This document shows, piece after piece, positions 16,958 through 24,963 of a stretch of 46,214 bases of DNA (position 1 is its first letter; every line of letters begins with the position of its first letter). Source of the DNA: Candidatus Hydrogenedentota bacterium. GTDB lineage: Bacteria > Hydrogenedentota > Hydrogenedentia > Hydrogenedentales > SLHB01. The DNA lies in contig JAAYAQ010000013.1 of the NCBI GenBank assembly GCA_012719295.1, forward strand, positions 1-46,214, in the 5' to 3' direction. The notes beneath the pieces were generated by a model that made no database searches, had not been told where the DNA came from, and worked only from the letters and a program-made list of their open reading frames with translations. The position numbers and the translations under genes were made by a program.

Positions 16958-17464
16958 ATGAATATCGTTCTGTATCCCGACGATCCGCTGCAGCGCGTGG
17001 CGACGCCGGTTGAGCACTTCGGTCCGCAGCTCGAGAAGCTGGCGGCCACCATGCTCGAAACGATGTATGAGCACGAAGGCGTCGGTCTGGCAGCGCCTCA
17101 GGTGGGCATCGCGAAACGGTTCCTGGTCTGCCACGACCTCGAGTCCGACCCCCTGTGCCTGGTCAATCCCGAGATCCTGGAGATGGACGGCGCCGAGGTC
17201 GCCGACGAGGGGTGTCTCAGCATTCCCCGCATCTACGCGCCGGTTCAGCGGGCGGAGCGCATCCACGTCCGGGCCAAAGACCCCCTGGGCAATGACCTCG
17301 ACTTCGAGGCGCACGGTTTCCTGGCCCGCATCATTCAGCACGAAACGGATCACTTGGACGGACGGGTGTTTCTGGACCGGGTCGACATCCTGACACGGCA
17401 GTCGAAACTCGCGGAATGGGAAGAGCTGCGGCCGTCCCTGGAGTCCGCGGCCCCGCTGGGCTAG
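16958..17464 (+). CDS. def: Peptide deformylase
   Basis: Removes the N-formyl group from nascent proteins; a cytoplasmic metalloenzyme. 168 residues with all three motifs: GVGLAAPQVG (41-50), EGCLS (84-88, metal-binding C86) and QHETDHLDG (127-135, H128, E129, H132). The second residue after QHE is Thr, where Tyr, Ile or Phe is common. ATG 16958 is chosen over an upstream TTG (16949) because AAAGGAG lies 10 bases before it and the protein then starts in family style. recR follows after 50 bases. Confidence 0.95.
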   Translation: MNIVLYPDDPLQRVATPVEHFGPQLEKLAATMLETMYEHEGVGLAAPQVGIAKRFLVCHDLESDPLCLVNPEILEMDGAEVADEGCLSIPRIYAPVQRAERIHVRAKDPLGNDLDFEAHGFLARIIQHETDHLDGRVFLDRVDILTRQSKLAEWEELRPSLESAAPLG

Positions 17465-17514
17465 CTCTCCGCGCCAGTAAACCGCCCGGCCGCGCAAGGC
17501 CTTTCGGGGGAAAC

Positions 17515-18114
17515 ATGCTGTTCAATACGCCCGCTTTCGAGCAACTGGTCGACGCCTTGCGGCGCTTGCCCGGCGTCGGAAAACGCTCCGCCGAACGCCT
17601 GGCGCTCCATCTGTTGTCCGCTCCCGGCGAAGAGGCCCAATCCCTGAGCGAGGCCATCGTGGAGGCCCGCCGCCTGATCACGCGGTGTTCCCAATGCTGC
17701 AATCTCACCGATCGCGACCCCTGCGCCATCTGCGCCCATCCCGGCCGCGATCACGGCGTCATCTGCGTGGTGGAACATCCGTCCGGCGCGATGGCCATCG
17801 AGAAGGCCGGCGCCTACAAGGGCCTGTACCATGTGCTGCACGGCGCGCTGAGTCCGCTCGAAGGCATTGGCCCCGATGAACTGGCCATTGACGCCCTGCT
17901 CCGGCGGATCTCGGGAACGGTCCGGGAGATCATCGTCGCCACGAATGCCACGGCGGAAGGCGAGGCGACGGCCCTGTACCTGTCGCGCGTCATCGGGCAG
18001 CAGTTCGGTACGGCGGTGACGCGCATTGCCCACGGCGTGCCCATGGGCAGCGGGCTCGAATACGCCGACGACGCCACCCTGGCCCACGCCCTCGAAGGGC
18101 GCAAACAGCTCTGA
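17515..18114 (+). CDS. recR: Recombination protein RecR
   Basis: With RecO, loads RecA at gaps in the RecF pathway. 199 residues, normal length: a helix-hairpin-helix (LPGVGKRSAERLALHLL, 18-34), zinc finger cysteines C58, C61, C70 and C73, then a Toprim domain starting GVICVVEHPSGAMAIEKAGAYKGLYHVLHG and including ATNATAEGEATALYL. ATG 17515 (MLFNTPAFEQL) is standard for the family. Its functional partner recF is at 42753 in the same window. Confidence 0.96.
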   Translation: MLFNTPAFEQLVDALRRLPGVGKRSAERLALHLLSAPGEEAQSLSEAIVEARRLITRCSQCCNLTDRDPCAICAHPGRDHGVICVVEHPSGAMAIEKAGAYKGLYHVLHGALSPLEGIGPDELAIDALLRRISGTVREIIVATNATAEGEATALYLSRVIGQQFGTAVTRIAHGVPMGSGLEYADDATLAHALEGRKQL

Positions 18115-18138
18115 TCCCGGTTGCGCGCCGGACGGCGC

Positions 18139-19101
18139 TCAGTCCGCCGCCGCTCCGGCGGAGACCGCGGTCTCCTCTGCCGGTATCAGCTTTTCCAGAC
18201 CGGTGATGGTGTATTCGCCGATCACGGCGTTGCCCTCGACGCGGCTCGCCCCCGCAAGCGTGGCCCCCTTGGCTTCCAGCGCCTTCTTGCCCTCGTTCAC
18301 GCCCATATCAACAACAAACTGTACGCTGCCGGGAGTACCGGGTTCCACATCCGGCCGGCACTCGATGTGCAGCTTCACAAGCGCCTCGCTTGTGCCGGTG
18401 AAATCGGCGGACAGGCGCATCCACGACACGTTTGCCAGCATCCCCACATAGAAGTCCGGGTTGCTCTCGCCATTGGAGACCTTCAACAGTTCCAGCGCCG
18501 ACAGCACCGTGAACGCCCCGCCGTCCCGGTTGTCAAGGGCGACTTCGATCGCGTGGCCGCCTTCCAGGGAGAGCGGGCCGGCCGCTGGCGCATCGGTCCA
18601 ATGGGTCTGGGTCAGTTCGAGCGTATGCGCATCAATGGGCACTTCGCCCCGCAGCGTCAGGATCCCGCGTTTCTCCGCCACCATGCCTTCGCGGGACCAC
18701 CGGATCGCGGGCAGCGACCGCGCAAGGTTCGCCTCGTTGACCGCGTCGCGAATGACCGGGCCGAGACGCTGCTCGTTCACGAACGTGGTTACCGCGATGG
18801 ATTGCGTCTGGAGGTTCGGGGCCAGAAACACCGCGGCTTCGTGGGGCAGCAGCCGTTTCACCACCCAGGGGCTCGGCCGCTGCTTTTCCGGCAGGGCCGT
18901 CTGGAGAAACGCCATGAGGGCTTCCTGACCTCTGCCGGGCCATACGGCAATCTGCACCCGCGTGTCGGGGATCACGTACGGAGCATGCGAAAACTCCGGA
19001 CTCCGGAACACACAGTATTTCCGGTCCGCCGTCACCACGGCGATCACGCCCATCACCACCAGCAGGGCCACTATCCCCACCACTACCCAGCGCTTGTTCA
19101 A
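18139..19101 (-). CDS. Membrane-anchored protein of unknown function
   Basis: 320 residues, family not recognised. A single N-terminal membrane segment (about 5-25) precedes a large extracytoplasmic alpha/beta domain (FRSPEFSHAPYVIPDTRVQIAVWPGRGQ, then LNVEQ-like and GHAIEVALDNRDGGAFTVLSALELLKVSNG segments). The start is TTG at 19101, supported by GAGAGGGAG 9 bases upstream and an immediate lysine/arginine-flanked anchor. It ends 25 bases from recR, convergently. Confidence 0.65.
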   Translation of the reverse strand: MNKRWVVVGIVALLVVMGVIAVVTADRKYCVFRSPEFSHAPYVIPDTRVQIAVWPGRGQEALMAFLQTALPEKQRPSPWVVKRLLPHEAAVFLAPNLQTQSIAVTTFVNEQRLGPVIRDAVNEANLARSLPAIRWSREGMVAEKRGILTLRGEVPIDAHTLELTQTHWTDAPAAGPLSLEGGHAIEVALDNRDGGAFTVLSALELLKVSNGESNPDFYVGMLANVSWMRLSADFTGTSEALVKLHIECRPDVEPGTPGSVQFVVDMGVNEGKKALEAKGATLAGASRVEGNAVIGEYTITGLEKLIPAEETAVSAGAAAD

Positions 19102-19213
19102 GATTCGTTACTCCCTCTCGTGTCTGTGCTAACGCACGGTCCCGGCAAGCAGTTGACTCCGGATCGTATGCGCCCGCGTCCGACAAGTCAAACAGACGGG
19201 CGCCGCCGCGCAC

Positions 19214-19247
19214 AAAAAAGGCCGGCGGGCGCGTGGCCGCCGGCCTT
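19214..19247 (-). terminator. Rho-independent terminator of the alpha/alpha-barrel gene
   Basis: On the minus strand: an 11-bp perfect stem (19218-19228 with 19237-19247), an 8-base loop and a T-run from 19219 down to 19214. It lies 18 bases beyond the stop at 19265. Confidence 0.92.
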
Positions 19248-19264
19248 CGGATTCAGACGGGGAC

Positions 19265-20323
19265 TCAACGTACCGCGGCGCGGGGAATGTCGATAAAGGT
19301 CGAGCCCATCAACACCTTCGTGCGTTTCGGGCCCGTGTGGGCATGCTTGATGCTCGCGAGGGCGCGGATGTAATGCGCATGGTCGACGGCGAGCCCGCGG
19401 GTCTGCACCTTTTCCTTCATCGATTCAAACGCCTGCAGGGCAATGTCTTTCCGGCCGACCCGCTGCGCCGCCACTACCCACCAGAACAGATGGTCGGGGG
19501 GCAGATCCGCAAATACCGGGAACCGTTCGTAGGTGGCCAGCACGGTGTCCTGCCGCTGATGCCACTCCGCCGGACCAAGGGCTACCACGAAGAGATTCGC
19601 CAGGCCCGCGGGATAGAACTCGCCGGTGTCCTCGACCGTGACCGCCGCGTCGCCGGCCTTGGCCCAGGCATACAGCCCGTCATCGCCGCGCAACTGTTCA
19701 AAGGCCTTTTTCATGTCGCGCCGCGCGTAATACACCTCGTGAACCCAGCCGTAATTGCGGAGCAGATGGGCAATCTGCCGCGAATGCCACAGGGCTTCAA
19801 ACACCTCCGCGTTGTCCATCACGTACTTGTAAGGCGAATCGGGCTTGGCAAACGTCAACCCGTCCACGTCGAGCGTCGCGAGCATCGCCTTGTGCGCACC
19901 GAAGATCTTGCCGGTTTCGCGCATCACGAAGCGGTGGTCATGCGTCAGCATCCGGCGCATGTTTACGCACATCAGGAAGGTCGCCGCATACGAATCGGTC
20001 GCGTCGTATTCCCCGGTGGACGTGTATTTGCTTGCGGTTCCCGCGTAATCATGAATGACGCCGCGGAGATCCATGTGCTTGAAGTACCAGTCCGTCCACT
20101 TGATCCCGCCATCCAGATACTTCTTGTCATCGGTAATCTGGTACGCTTCGAAGAGGCCCAGGGCGGCGTAATTGCCGAAATACGGGGAGATCGTTATCTG
20201 GTCACCCGATTGGGTATGGACGATCGCACCGTCAGCAAGTTGCTTGGACAAGATGGCATCCGCGTGTTCGCGGATCTCGGCGTCCGGTGCCATCGCCACC
20301 AGTAACATCAATAAGACTTGCAT
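19265..20323 (-). CDS. Six-hairpin (alpha/alpha barrel) protein, possible glycosidase
   Basis: 352 residues, rich in helices with aromatic loops: PYFGNYAALGLFEAYQIT, KWTDWYFKHM, YDATDSYAATFLMCVNM, WHSRQIAHLL, and TGEFYPAGLANLFVVALG. This pattern resembles six-hairpin glycosidase folds such as unsaturated-glucuronyl or rhamnogalacturonyl hydrolases. I cannot identify catalytic residues with certainty. The N terminus is mildly hydrophobic (MQVLLMLLVAMAPDA) and may be a short signal peptide. A strong ribosome site (GGAAGGAG) precedes the ATG. Monocistronic, with its own terminator. Confidence 0.6.
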   Translation of the reverse strand: MQVLLMLLVAMAPDAEIREHADAILSKQLADGAIVHTQSGDQITISPYFGNYAALGLFEAYQITDDKKYLDGGIKWTDWYFKHMDLRGVIHDYAGTASKYTSTGEYDATDSYAATFLMCVNMRRMLTHDHRFVMRETGKIFGAHKAMLATLDVDGLTFAKPDSPYKYVMDNAEVFEALWHSRQIAHLLRNYGWVHEVYYARRDMKKAFEQLRGDDGLYAWAKAGDAAVTVEDTGEFYPAGLANLFVVALGPAEWHQRQDTVLATYERFPVFADLPPDHLFWWVVAAQRVGRKDIALQAFESMKEKVQTRGLAVDHAHYIRALASIKHAHTGPKRTKVLMGSTFIDIPRAAVR

Positions 20324-20483
20324 CGTTTGCTCCTTCCCGTCCTTCGCAAAACATACACCACCGCTGCCTTATAATGCCTCCGAGCTGGCAAAAGTTCCTT
20401 TCGCATCCAACGGGGCCCGTCTCTCGGTCCGGCGCGTCCCCGGCCGGCGCGCCGAGGGGTTCAAGCTATTGATCAACAACGAC

Positions 20484-21749
20484 TTATGGAAGTGAGACCC
20501 CGGGGATCCCGAGTTCCGAGGGCGCCATAAAGTCTTGCGGCTCAACGACTACCACCCCGCGCGGGGTCACCCGGAACCTTCGTGCATCCTCCTCGTAATC
20601 ATAGCCAACTACTGTGTCTTCAGGGATTTGCGCCCCCGTGTCGATGATCGCCTTGCGTATGCGGGCCCGCCGTCCGATCGATACTTCCGGCATCAGGATG
20701 CACTCCTCGACGTAGGAGTAGCTGTTGACGCGCACTTCCGGCGAGAGCACGCTCCGGCGCACCATCCCGCCGCTGATGATACACCCGGGACTCACGATCG
20801 AGTCCACCGCCACCCCGAACCGGATGCCCTCGTCGGCGAACACGAATTTGGCCGGCGGCGCCATCGGCGGCTTGGTTCGCACGGGCCATTCCTCGTCGTA
20901 GAGGTTGAAGAGGGGGTCCACGGCGACGAAATCCATGTTGGCTTCCCAGAACGAGTCGAGCGTGCCCACATCGCGCCAGTACTTGGCCTCCTTGCGGTTC
21001 TCGTCGACGAACGGGTAGACAAAGACCGGATCGGTTTCGATGAGGCGGGGGATGATGTCCTTCCCGAAGTCGTGCGAGCTCATGCGCTCGGCATCGTCAT
21101 AGCAGGCGCGGATCAGCGTGTCCTTGTCAAACACGTAGACGCCCATCGAGGCCATGGCCGTGTTGGGATTGTGCGGCGAAGGCCGGGGGTGTTCGGGCTT
21201 CTCCTGGAATCCGGTCACCTGGTTGTTGGCGTCCACTTCGAGGATGCCGAACCGGTGCGCTTCGTTCAGGGGGACCTCCAGCGCGGCCAGGGTGACCGCC
21301 GCCCCTTGGGCCCGGTGGTACTTCACCATCTTCTGATAGTCCATCTTATAGATGTGGTCCCCCGAGAGAACCATCACTTCGCGGCTCTCGATAGGCTGAA
21401 TGGAATATAGATTCTGGTAGATGGCGTCCGCGGTGCCCAGATACCAGTTGTCCCCCGTGCGTTTCTGGGCCGGGATCACCTCGATGAATTCGCCCCATTC
21501 CGGATAGGACAGGTTCCAGGCCGCGTGAATATGGCGGATCAGGGACAGCGACTTGTACTGAACCAGGACCAGAATCTTGCGAATCTGGGAATTGATGCAG
21601 TTGGACAGTGTGAAATCGATGATGCGGTACATCCCGCCGAAATGCACCGCGGGCTTGGCCTCGTTGCGCGTCAGGGGATACAAACGTTCACCCGCGCCGC
21701 CCGCCAGCACCACCGCGAGCACGTCCCTCATGCTGTGCCGGTCATCCAT
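20484..21749 (-). CDS. glgC: Glucose-1-phosphate adenylyltransferase
   Basis: Makes ADP-glucose from glucose-1-phosphate and ATP, the committed step of bacterial glycogen synthesis. 421 residues. GGAGERLYPLTRNEAKPAVHFGG (17-39), YRIIDFTLSNCINS, KRTGDNWYLGTADAIYQN and VMVLSGDHIYKMDY are all present, followed by a left-handed beta-helix C terminus (VSPGCIISGG, VRRSVLSPEVRV). It starts at ATG 21749, overlapping the cyclase gene's stop by 8 bases, with GGAGGCGGGAG upstream. No other glg genes are in the window. Confidence 0.93.
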   Translation of the reverse strand: MDDRHSMRDVLAVVLAGGAGERLYPLTRNEAKPAVHFGGMYRIIDFTLSNCINSQIRKILVLVQYKSLSLIRHIHAAWNLSYPEWGEFIEVIPAQKRTGDNWYLGTADAIYQNLYSIQPIESREVMVLSGDHIYKMDYQKMVKYHRAQGAAVTLAALEVPLNEAHRFGILEVDANNQVTGFQEKPEHPRPSPHNPNTAMASMGVYVFDKDTLIRACYDDAERMSSHDFGKDIIPRLIETDPVFVYPFVDENRKEAKYWRDVGTLDSFWEANMDFVAVDPLFNLYDEEWPVRTKPPMAPPAKFVFADEGIRFGVAVDSIVSPGCIISGGMVRRSVLSPEVRVNSYSYVEECILMPEVSIGRRARIRKAIIDTGAQIPEDTVVGYDYEEDARRFRVTPRGVVVVEPQDFMAPSELGIPGVSLP

Positions 21750-22407
21750 CTCCCGCCTCCATTCTGATAAACGCCCTGCAGGGCGCGCCGTCACCATGCC
21801 GGACCGGCAACGGCAGCACCACGAATTCGCAGGCCCCAGCCCGGGCGTTGCGCAGGTCCAGGCCCTCCACGATGAGCACGCCAGCCTCCAGAAGCATGCG
21901 ATGGACCGTTTCGCAGTCCTCCCCGTCCGGGGCGATGGAGATATAATCTATCCCAACCAATTGTACCTGCTCGTCGACCAGGCGCGCCGCGGCCTCGGGC
22001 GACAACGCCACGAAGCCCGGCTCAAACTCCCGCTTTTCCGCCAGCATACCGTTTGCCGTCTTTAACAACAACCGCGCGGGCAGGGGGTCATCCCCGAGGT
22101 CCGACGGCCCGAGCGCCGGGCCCGGGGTCGTCACCTCGAGCACGCGGGCAGGCCCGAAAAACACCGAGGGGTCCAGTTCGTCGACCCGCGCGCCGTCCGG
22201 GAACACGTGATAGGGCGCATCCACATGGGTCCCGGCATGGGTGCTCAGGCTGAGCCACGAGACGTTGCTCCCCGCGCCTTCCGAGAGCGACGACACCGCC
22301 CGCATCTGAAACGCGGGGTCGCCGGGCCAGCAGACCATGCCCTCGAACAACGGCATGGAGACATCCACCCACTGCGTATCCGGACTGAAACGGACTCCCC
22401 GTGCCAA
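21742..22407 (-). CDS. Cyclase-family (kynurenine formamidase-like) hydrolase
   Basis: 221 residues. The metal motif HAGTHVDAPYH (57-67: H57, H61, D63, H67) defines the family, with WVDVSMPLFEGMVCWPGDP at the N terminus and VGIDYISIAP later. Members hydrolyse cyclic or N-formyl amides; the substrate is unknown. I choose a TTG start at 22407: AGGAGGAG lies 5 bases upstream, and a perfect TATAAT at 22447-22452 makes the longer ATG starts (22443, 22458, 22500) fall at or before the transcript start. It overlaps glgC by 8 bases and so is probably coupled to it. Confidence 0.82.
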   Translation of the reverse strand: MARGVRFSPDTQWVDVSMPLFEGMVCWPGDPAFQMRAVSSLSEGAGSNVSWLSLSTHAGTHVDAPYHVFPDGARVDELDPSVFFGPARVLEVTTPGPALGPSDLGDDPLPARLLLKTANGMLAEKREFEPGFVALSPEAAARLVDEQVQLVGIDYISIAPDGEDCETVHRMLLEAGVLIVEGLDLRNARAGACEFVVLPLPVRHGDGAPCRAFIRMEAGDG

Positions 22408-22446
22408 GCATGCTCCTCCTGCCCTCAGGCATCCGTAACCCATTGA

Positions 22447-22452
22447 ATTATA
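22447..22452 (-). promoter_or_regulatory. Minus-10 box upstream of the cyclase-glgC operon
   Basis: A perfect TATAAT on the minus strand, 40 bases before the TTG start at 22407. No good -35 hexamer is present at normal spacing; that region lies beside the end of the MITE-like element (22478 on). Confidence 0.5.
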
Positions 22453-22477
22453 CCGCATATGAACCCCGGTGGCCGAA

Positions 22478-22767
22478 CGGGCGCCCCAGGGCAATCGCAC
22501 TAAAACCAGACGGAAACGATCAGCTCGCCGGAAGAACAGCTGTTCTCTATCTGCCCCATCTGCCCCAACTCAGCGGATTCGCCAAAAGAAAATGCAGAAG
22601 CCCGCAGGAAACGGCGTTTTTCAACGTTTTCCCGCGCAAGCAGGAATCCAGTAGGACTCTGGACCCCTGCTTGCGCAGGGGTGACGAGGACTGGGGTCAC
22701 AAACCACCCGTCTCACGAAGACCCTTTGTGCGGGGCGCAATAAGTGCGATTGCCTGACGGGCGCCCG
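22478..22767. mobile_element. MITE-like element with inverted ends, no coding capacity
   Basis: The left end (22478-22501) and the reverse complement of the right end (22743-22767) share CGGGCGCCC, CAGG and CAATCGCACT with only small indels, giving terminal inverted repeats of about 24 bases around a roughly 290-base non-coding body. The body carries a separate long palindrome (22634-22676). No target-site duplication was obvious by eye. It sits between the divergent cyclase and nucleotidyltransferase promoters. A non-autonomous element is the simplest reading; no matching transposase is in the window. Confidence 0.55.
22634..22676. repeat. REP-like long imperfect palindrome
   Basis: An inverted repeat with arms GCGCAAGCAGG..TCCAG (22634-22651) and CTGGA..CCTGCTTGCGC (22659-22676), two mismatched bases and a 7-base loop. 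It resembles the widespread dispersed repeats with a CTGCTTGCGC core seen in many bacterial genomes. It is nested inside the MITE-like element. Confidence 0.7.
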
Positions 22768-22814
22768 GATGCGGGGCGCCCCCGGGCGGCGTCCCGGCTT
22801 ATGGCGCGTGCCAG

Positions 22815-22843
22815 TTGATAGCCGGGCGTGCGCGCGCTATGCT
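22815..22843 (+). promoter_or_regulatory. Sigma-70-type promoter of the nucleotidyltransferase
   Basis: TTGATA (22815-22820), a 17-base spacer and TATGCT (22838-22843). The leader to the GTG start at 22910 is about 60 bases. Confidence 0.65.
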
Positions 22844-22909
22844 GCCTTCCGATTGCCGGTTCGGCTTCAGGCGTGCTGCCGTAGCGCCATCAGGCGGAGG
22901 ATCTGCCCC

Positions 22910-23866
22910 GTGAATGAAGAGCACCCCCGTTTTTCTCAAGAGATTGTCGGTGTCACGCTCGCGGCCGGCAAGGGCTCGCGCATGTTGAGTTTGCAGACCC
23001 TGCTTCCCAAACCCGTCCTGCCCGTGCTCGACAAGCCCATCGTCTACCACCAGCTCGAGGCGATGGTGCGGCTGGGCATCCGCAAGGCCATCGTCGTGGT
23101 CGGACACCGCGGGTACGAAGTGGTCCGCCAGATCGAGCGCCAGCCGCCTCTCGGCCTCGAGATCGACTACGTGGCCCAGGAGAGCAATCTCGGCATCGCT
23201 CACTGTGTCGGATGCCTGGAAAGCGCCATCGCGGGCCCGTTTCTGCTGTTCCTGGGCGACATCTACTTCCATGCCCCCAGGCTGGACGGCATGCTCACGG
23301 TGTTCCGTGAACACCAGGCCGATGCGGTTCTGGGCGCCATCACCGAGCAGGACACCGCCGCCATTTCCCGGAACTACTGCATCGTAACCGACGAACACGG
23401 CCTTGCCCGGCAGGTCATCGAGAAGCCCCGGTTCCCCAAGAGCAGGCTCAAGGGCGTGGGCATCTACCTGTTTACCCCCGTCGTCTTTGACGCCATCCGC
23501 CGGACCTCCCGCACGGCCATGCGCGATGAGTACGAAATCACCGACAGCATCCAGATCCTGATCGAGCTCGGCTACGATGTCCGCACGTGCACCGACATCG
23601 TTCACGATCTCAACCTGACCTACCCTCGCGACCTGCTCGATTTGAATCTCTGGGCCCTGAAACACGAAGGCCTCGACCGGTACATCGCCGACACCGCTCG
23701 CATCGGCCCGGGCGCCGTCATCGAGCATTCCGTCGTTGGCGCGGGCGCGGTGGTCGGGGCGGGGGCGGTCCTGAAGAATTCCGTGGTCTTCGCGGGTGCG
23801 ACCGTGTCCCCCGAACGCCGGCTGGAAGACGTGCTCGTCACCGAGTCCGACATCTGCCGTCCCTGA
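22910..23866 (+). CDS. Sugar-1-phosphate nucleotidyltransferase with beta-helix tail
   Basis: 318 residues. The NTP-transferase signature TLAAGKGSRM (16-25) and LPKPVLPVLDKP (32-43) is followed by FLLFLGDIYF and VIEKPRFPKSRLKGVGIYLF. A left-handed beta-helix end (IGPGAVIEHSVVGAGAVVGAGAVLKNSVVFAGATV) may bind an activator or a second substrate. It resembles glucose-1-phosphate thymidylyl/uridylyltransferases, but the nucleotide is not decidable. GTG 22910 has GGCGGAGG 9 bases upstream. Unlinked to other sugar genes here. Confidence 0.85.
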   Translation: MNEEHPRFSQEIVGVTLAAGKGSRMLSLQTLLPKPVLPVLDKPIVYHQLEAMVRLGIRKAIVVVGHRGYEVVRQIERQPPLGLEIDYVAQESNLGIAHCVGCLESAIAGPFLLFLGDIYFHAPRLDGMLTVFREHQADAVLGAITEQDTAAISRNYCIVTDEHGLARQVIEKPRFPKSRLKGVGIYLFTPVVFDAIRRTSRTAMRDEYEITDSIQILIELGYDVRTCTDIVHDLNLTYPRDLLDLNLWALKHEGLDRYIADTARIGPGAVIEHSVVGAGAVVGAGAVLKNSVVFAGATVSPERRLEDVLVTESDICRP

Positions 23867-23875
23867 CGGTCAAGC

Positions 23876-23923
23876 AGGAGGGAGACGCAGTCGCGTCGAA
23901 GCGGGTTTCTGCCTGTCCCCGTT
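23876..23923. repeat. Degenerate fourth copy of the REPIN-like repeat
   Basis: Shares AGTCGCG with its left flank and the closing TGTCCCCGTT with the repeat at 34377-34427, in the same orientation, but the middle differs and is 3 bases shorter. It lies between the convergent nucleotidyltransferase and GAF genes. Confidence 0.45.
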
Positions 23924-23960
23924 GCCAGAGAGGAACCACGCGCCCCGCCGCCCGCGGACC

Positions 23961-24821
23961 TTACGACTTCTCGCCGCGTTCCGCGCCGTAGATCTTCTGC
24001 ATGCACTCGGGACACAGGCCGTGGCTGAAATCGGCTTCGGAGTGTTCGCGCACGTAGGTCTCGAGCCCGGTCCAGGAGCCCTCGTCGTCGCGAATCCGTC
24101 TGCATTCCGCGCAGATGGGAATGAGCCCCTGGAGAGTCTTGATGCCTTTGAGCGCAATCTTCAATTCGGCGATCAGGTCCTCGCGCTCGAGTTCGGTGCG
24201 CTTTCTCGAACAAAGATAGCCCACCACCGTGCCGAACATCCGCAGCAATTCGCATTGATTGCGGGTCATGCCAACATCGCGCAGCAGGTTGTCCGCGCTC
24301 ACGTGCCCAATCACTTTTTCGCCGTCCCAGAGCGCGGCGAACAGCTGGGGCGCGGTGACCTCCGACTTCCCGTCGGGGGAGGGGAACGTGGCACGCTCGA
24401 CCAACACGAAGGCGTCCTTTGCGAGGAGGATGCGCCCTTCGGGGCTTTCGGGGGTGATGCGGGCCCGTAGATGCCGTTCGTCGCGAAGCAGCCCGTTCTC
24501 GTCGACGCCCCACGAGCCGCGGATGATCTCCGCCTCGTCCGTCAGCAGCCAGATGCCGACCCGGTCAAAGCCGAGGGCCGTGCGGCCCCATTCCACGGCG
24601 CGGCAGCAGATGTCGTCCACCGATTGCGCCGTGGACAGTTCGCTCGTGAGACTCACGAGCGACGATAGCTGCTCCGTGAACCGGCGTTCGTTCTCCTCGC
24701 GGGTGCGCAGGAGCCGCTGGGCGTGTTCCAGTTCGCGCCGGGCCTTTTCCAGGTCGCGGACCTGTTGCCGCAGTTCCCCCAGCTCGGGCGGTTCTGGCGA
24801 GGCGATGTCGGTCTCTTCCAT
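23961..24821 (-). CDS. Coiled-coil/GAF protein with C-terminal cysteine motif
   Basis: 286 residues. A coiled coil (about 10-50) precedes a GAF domain (about 55-205; AVEWGRTALGFDRVGIWLL, VIGHVSADN). A short linker leads to GLIPICAECRRIRDDEGSW and FSHGLCPECMQKIY. The four cysteines (C237, C240, C270, C273) form a CxxC...CxxC arrangement. The same tail closes many PAS/GAF sensor proteins, but no kinase, cyclase or receiver domain follows here. It may be a metal- or redox-linked signal adaptor. ATG 24821 is chosen because the longer start lacks conservation. A TAAAAT box lies upstream without a clear -35. Confidence 0.75.
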   Translation of the reverse strand: MEETDIASPEPPELGELRQQVRDLEKARRELEHAQRLLRTREENERRFTEQLSSLVSLTSELSTAQSVDDICCRAVEWGRTALGFDRVGIWLLTDEAEIIRGSWGVDENGLLRDERHLRARITPESPEGRILLAKDAFVLVERATFPSPDGKSEVTAPQLFAALWDGEKVIGHVSADNLLRDVGMTRNQCELLRMFGTVVGYLCSRKRTELEREDLIAELKIALKGIKTLQGLIPICAECRRIRDDEGSWTGLETYVREHSEADFSHGLCPECMQKIYGAERGEKS

Positions 24822-24963
24822 GGTTCCAACACAGCTCCGGCCTGATTGGTCAATGTCCCCCACAGGATTTTACCACATCACTGGACATCACGGTGCGAAT
24901 AAATAAATCTGGGAATACTTGAAAAAAGGGAAGAATCCGGGTTTCGGCGGGTGAACTCCCTGG

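Noticed and set aside
24904-24960. Possible terminator after the glycyl-radical activase
   Set aside because: A six-T run exists on the minus strand, but no stable stem ends directly before it.
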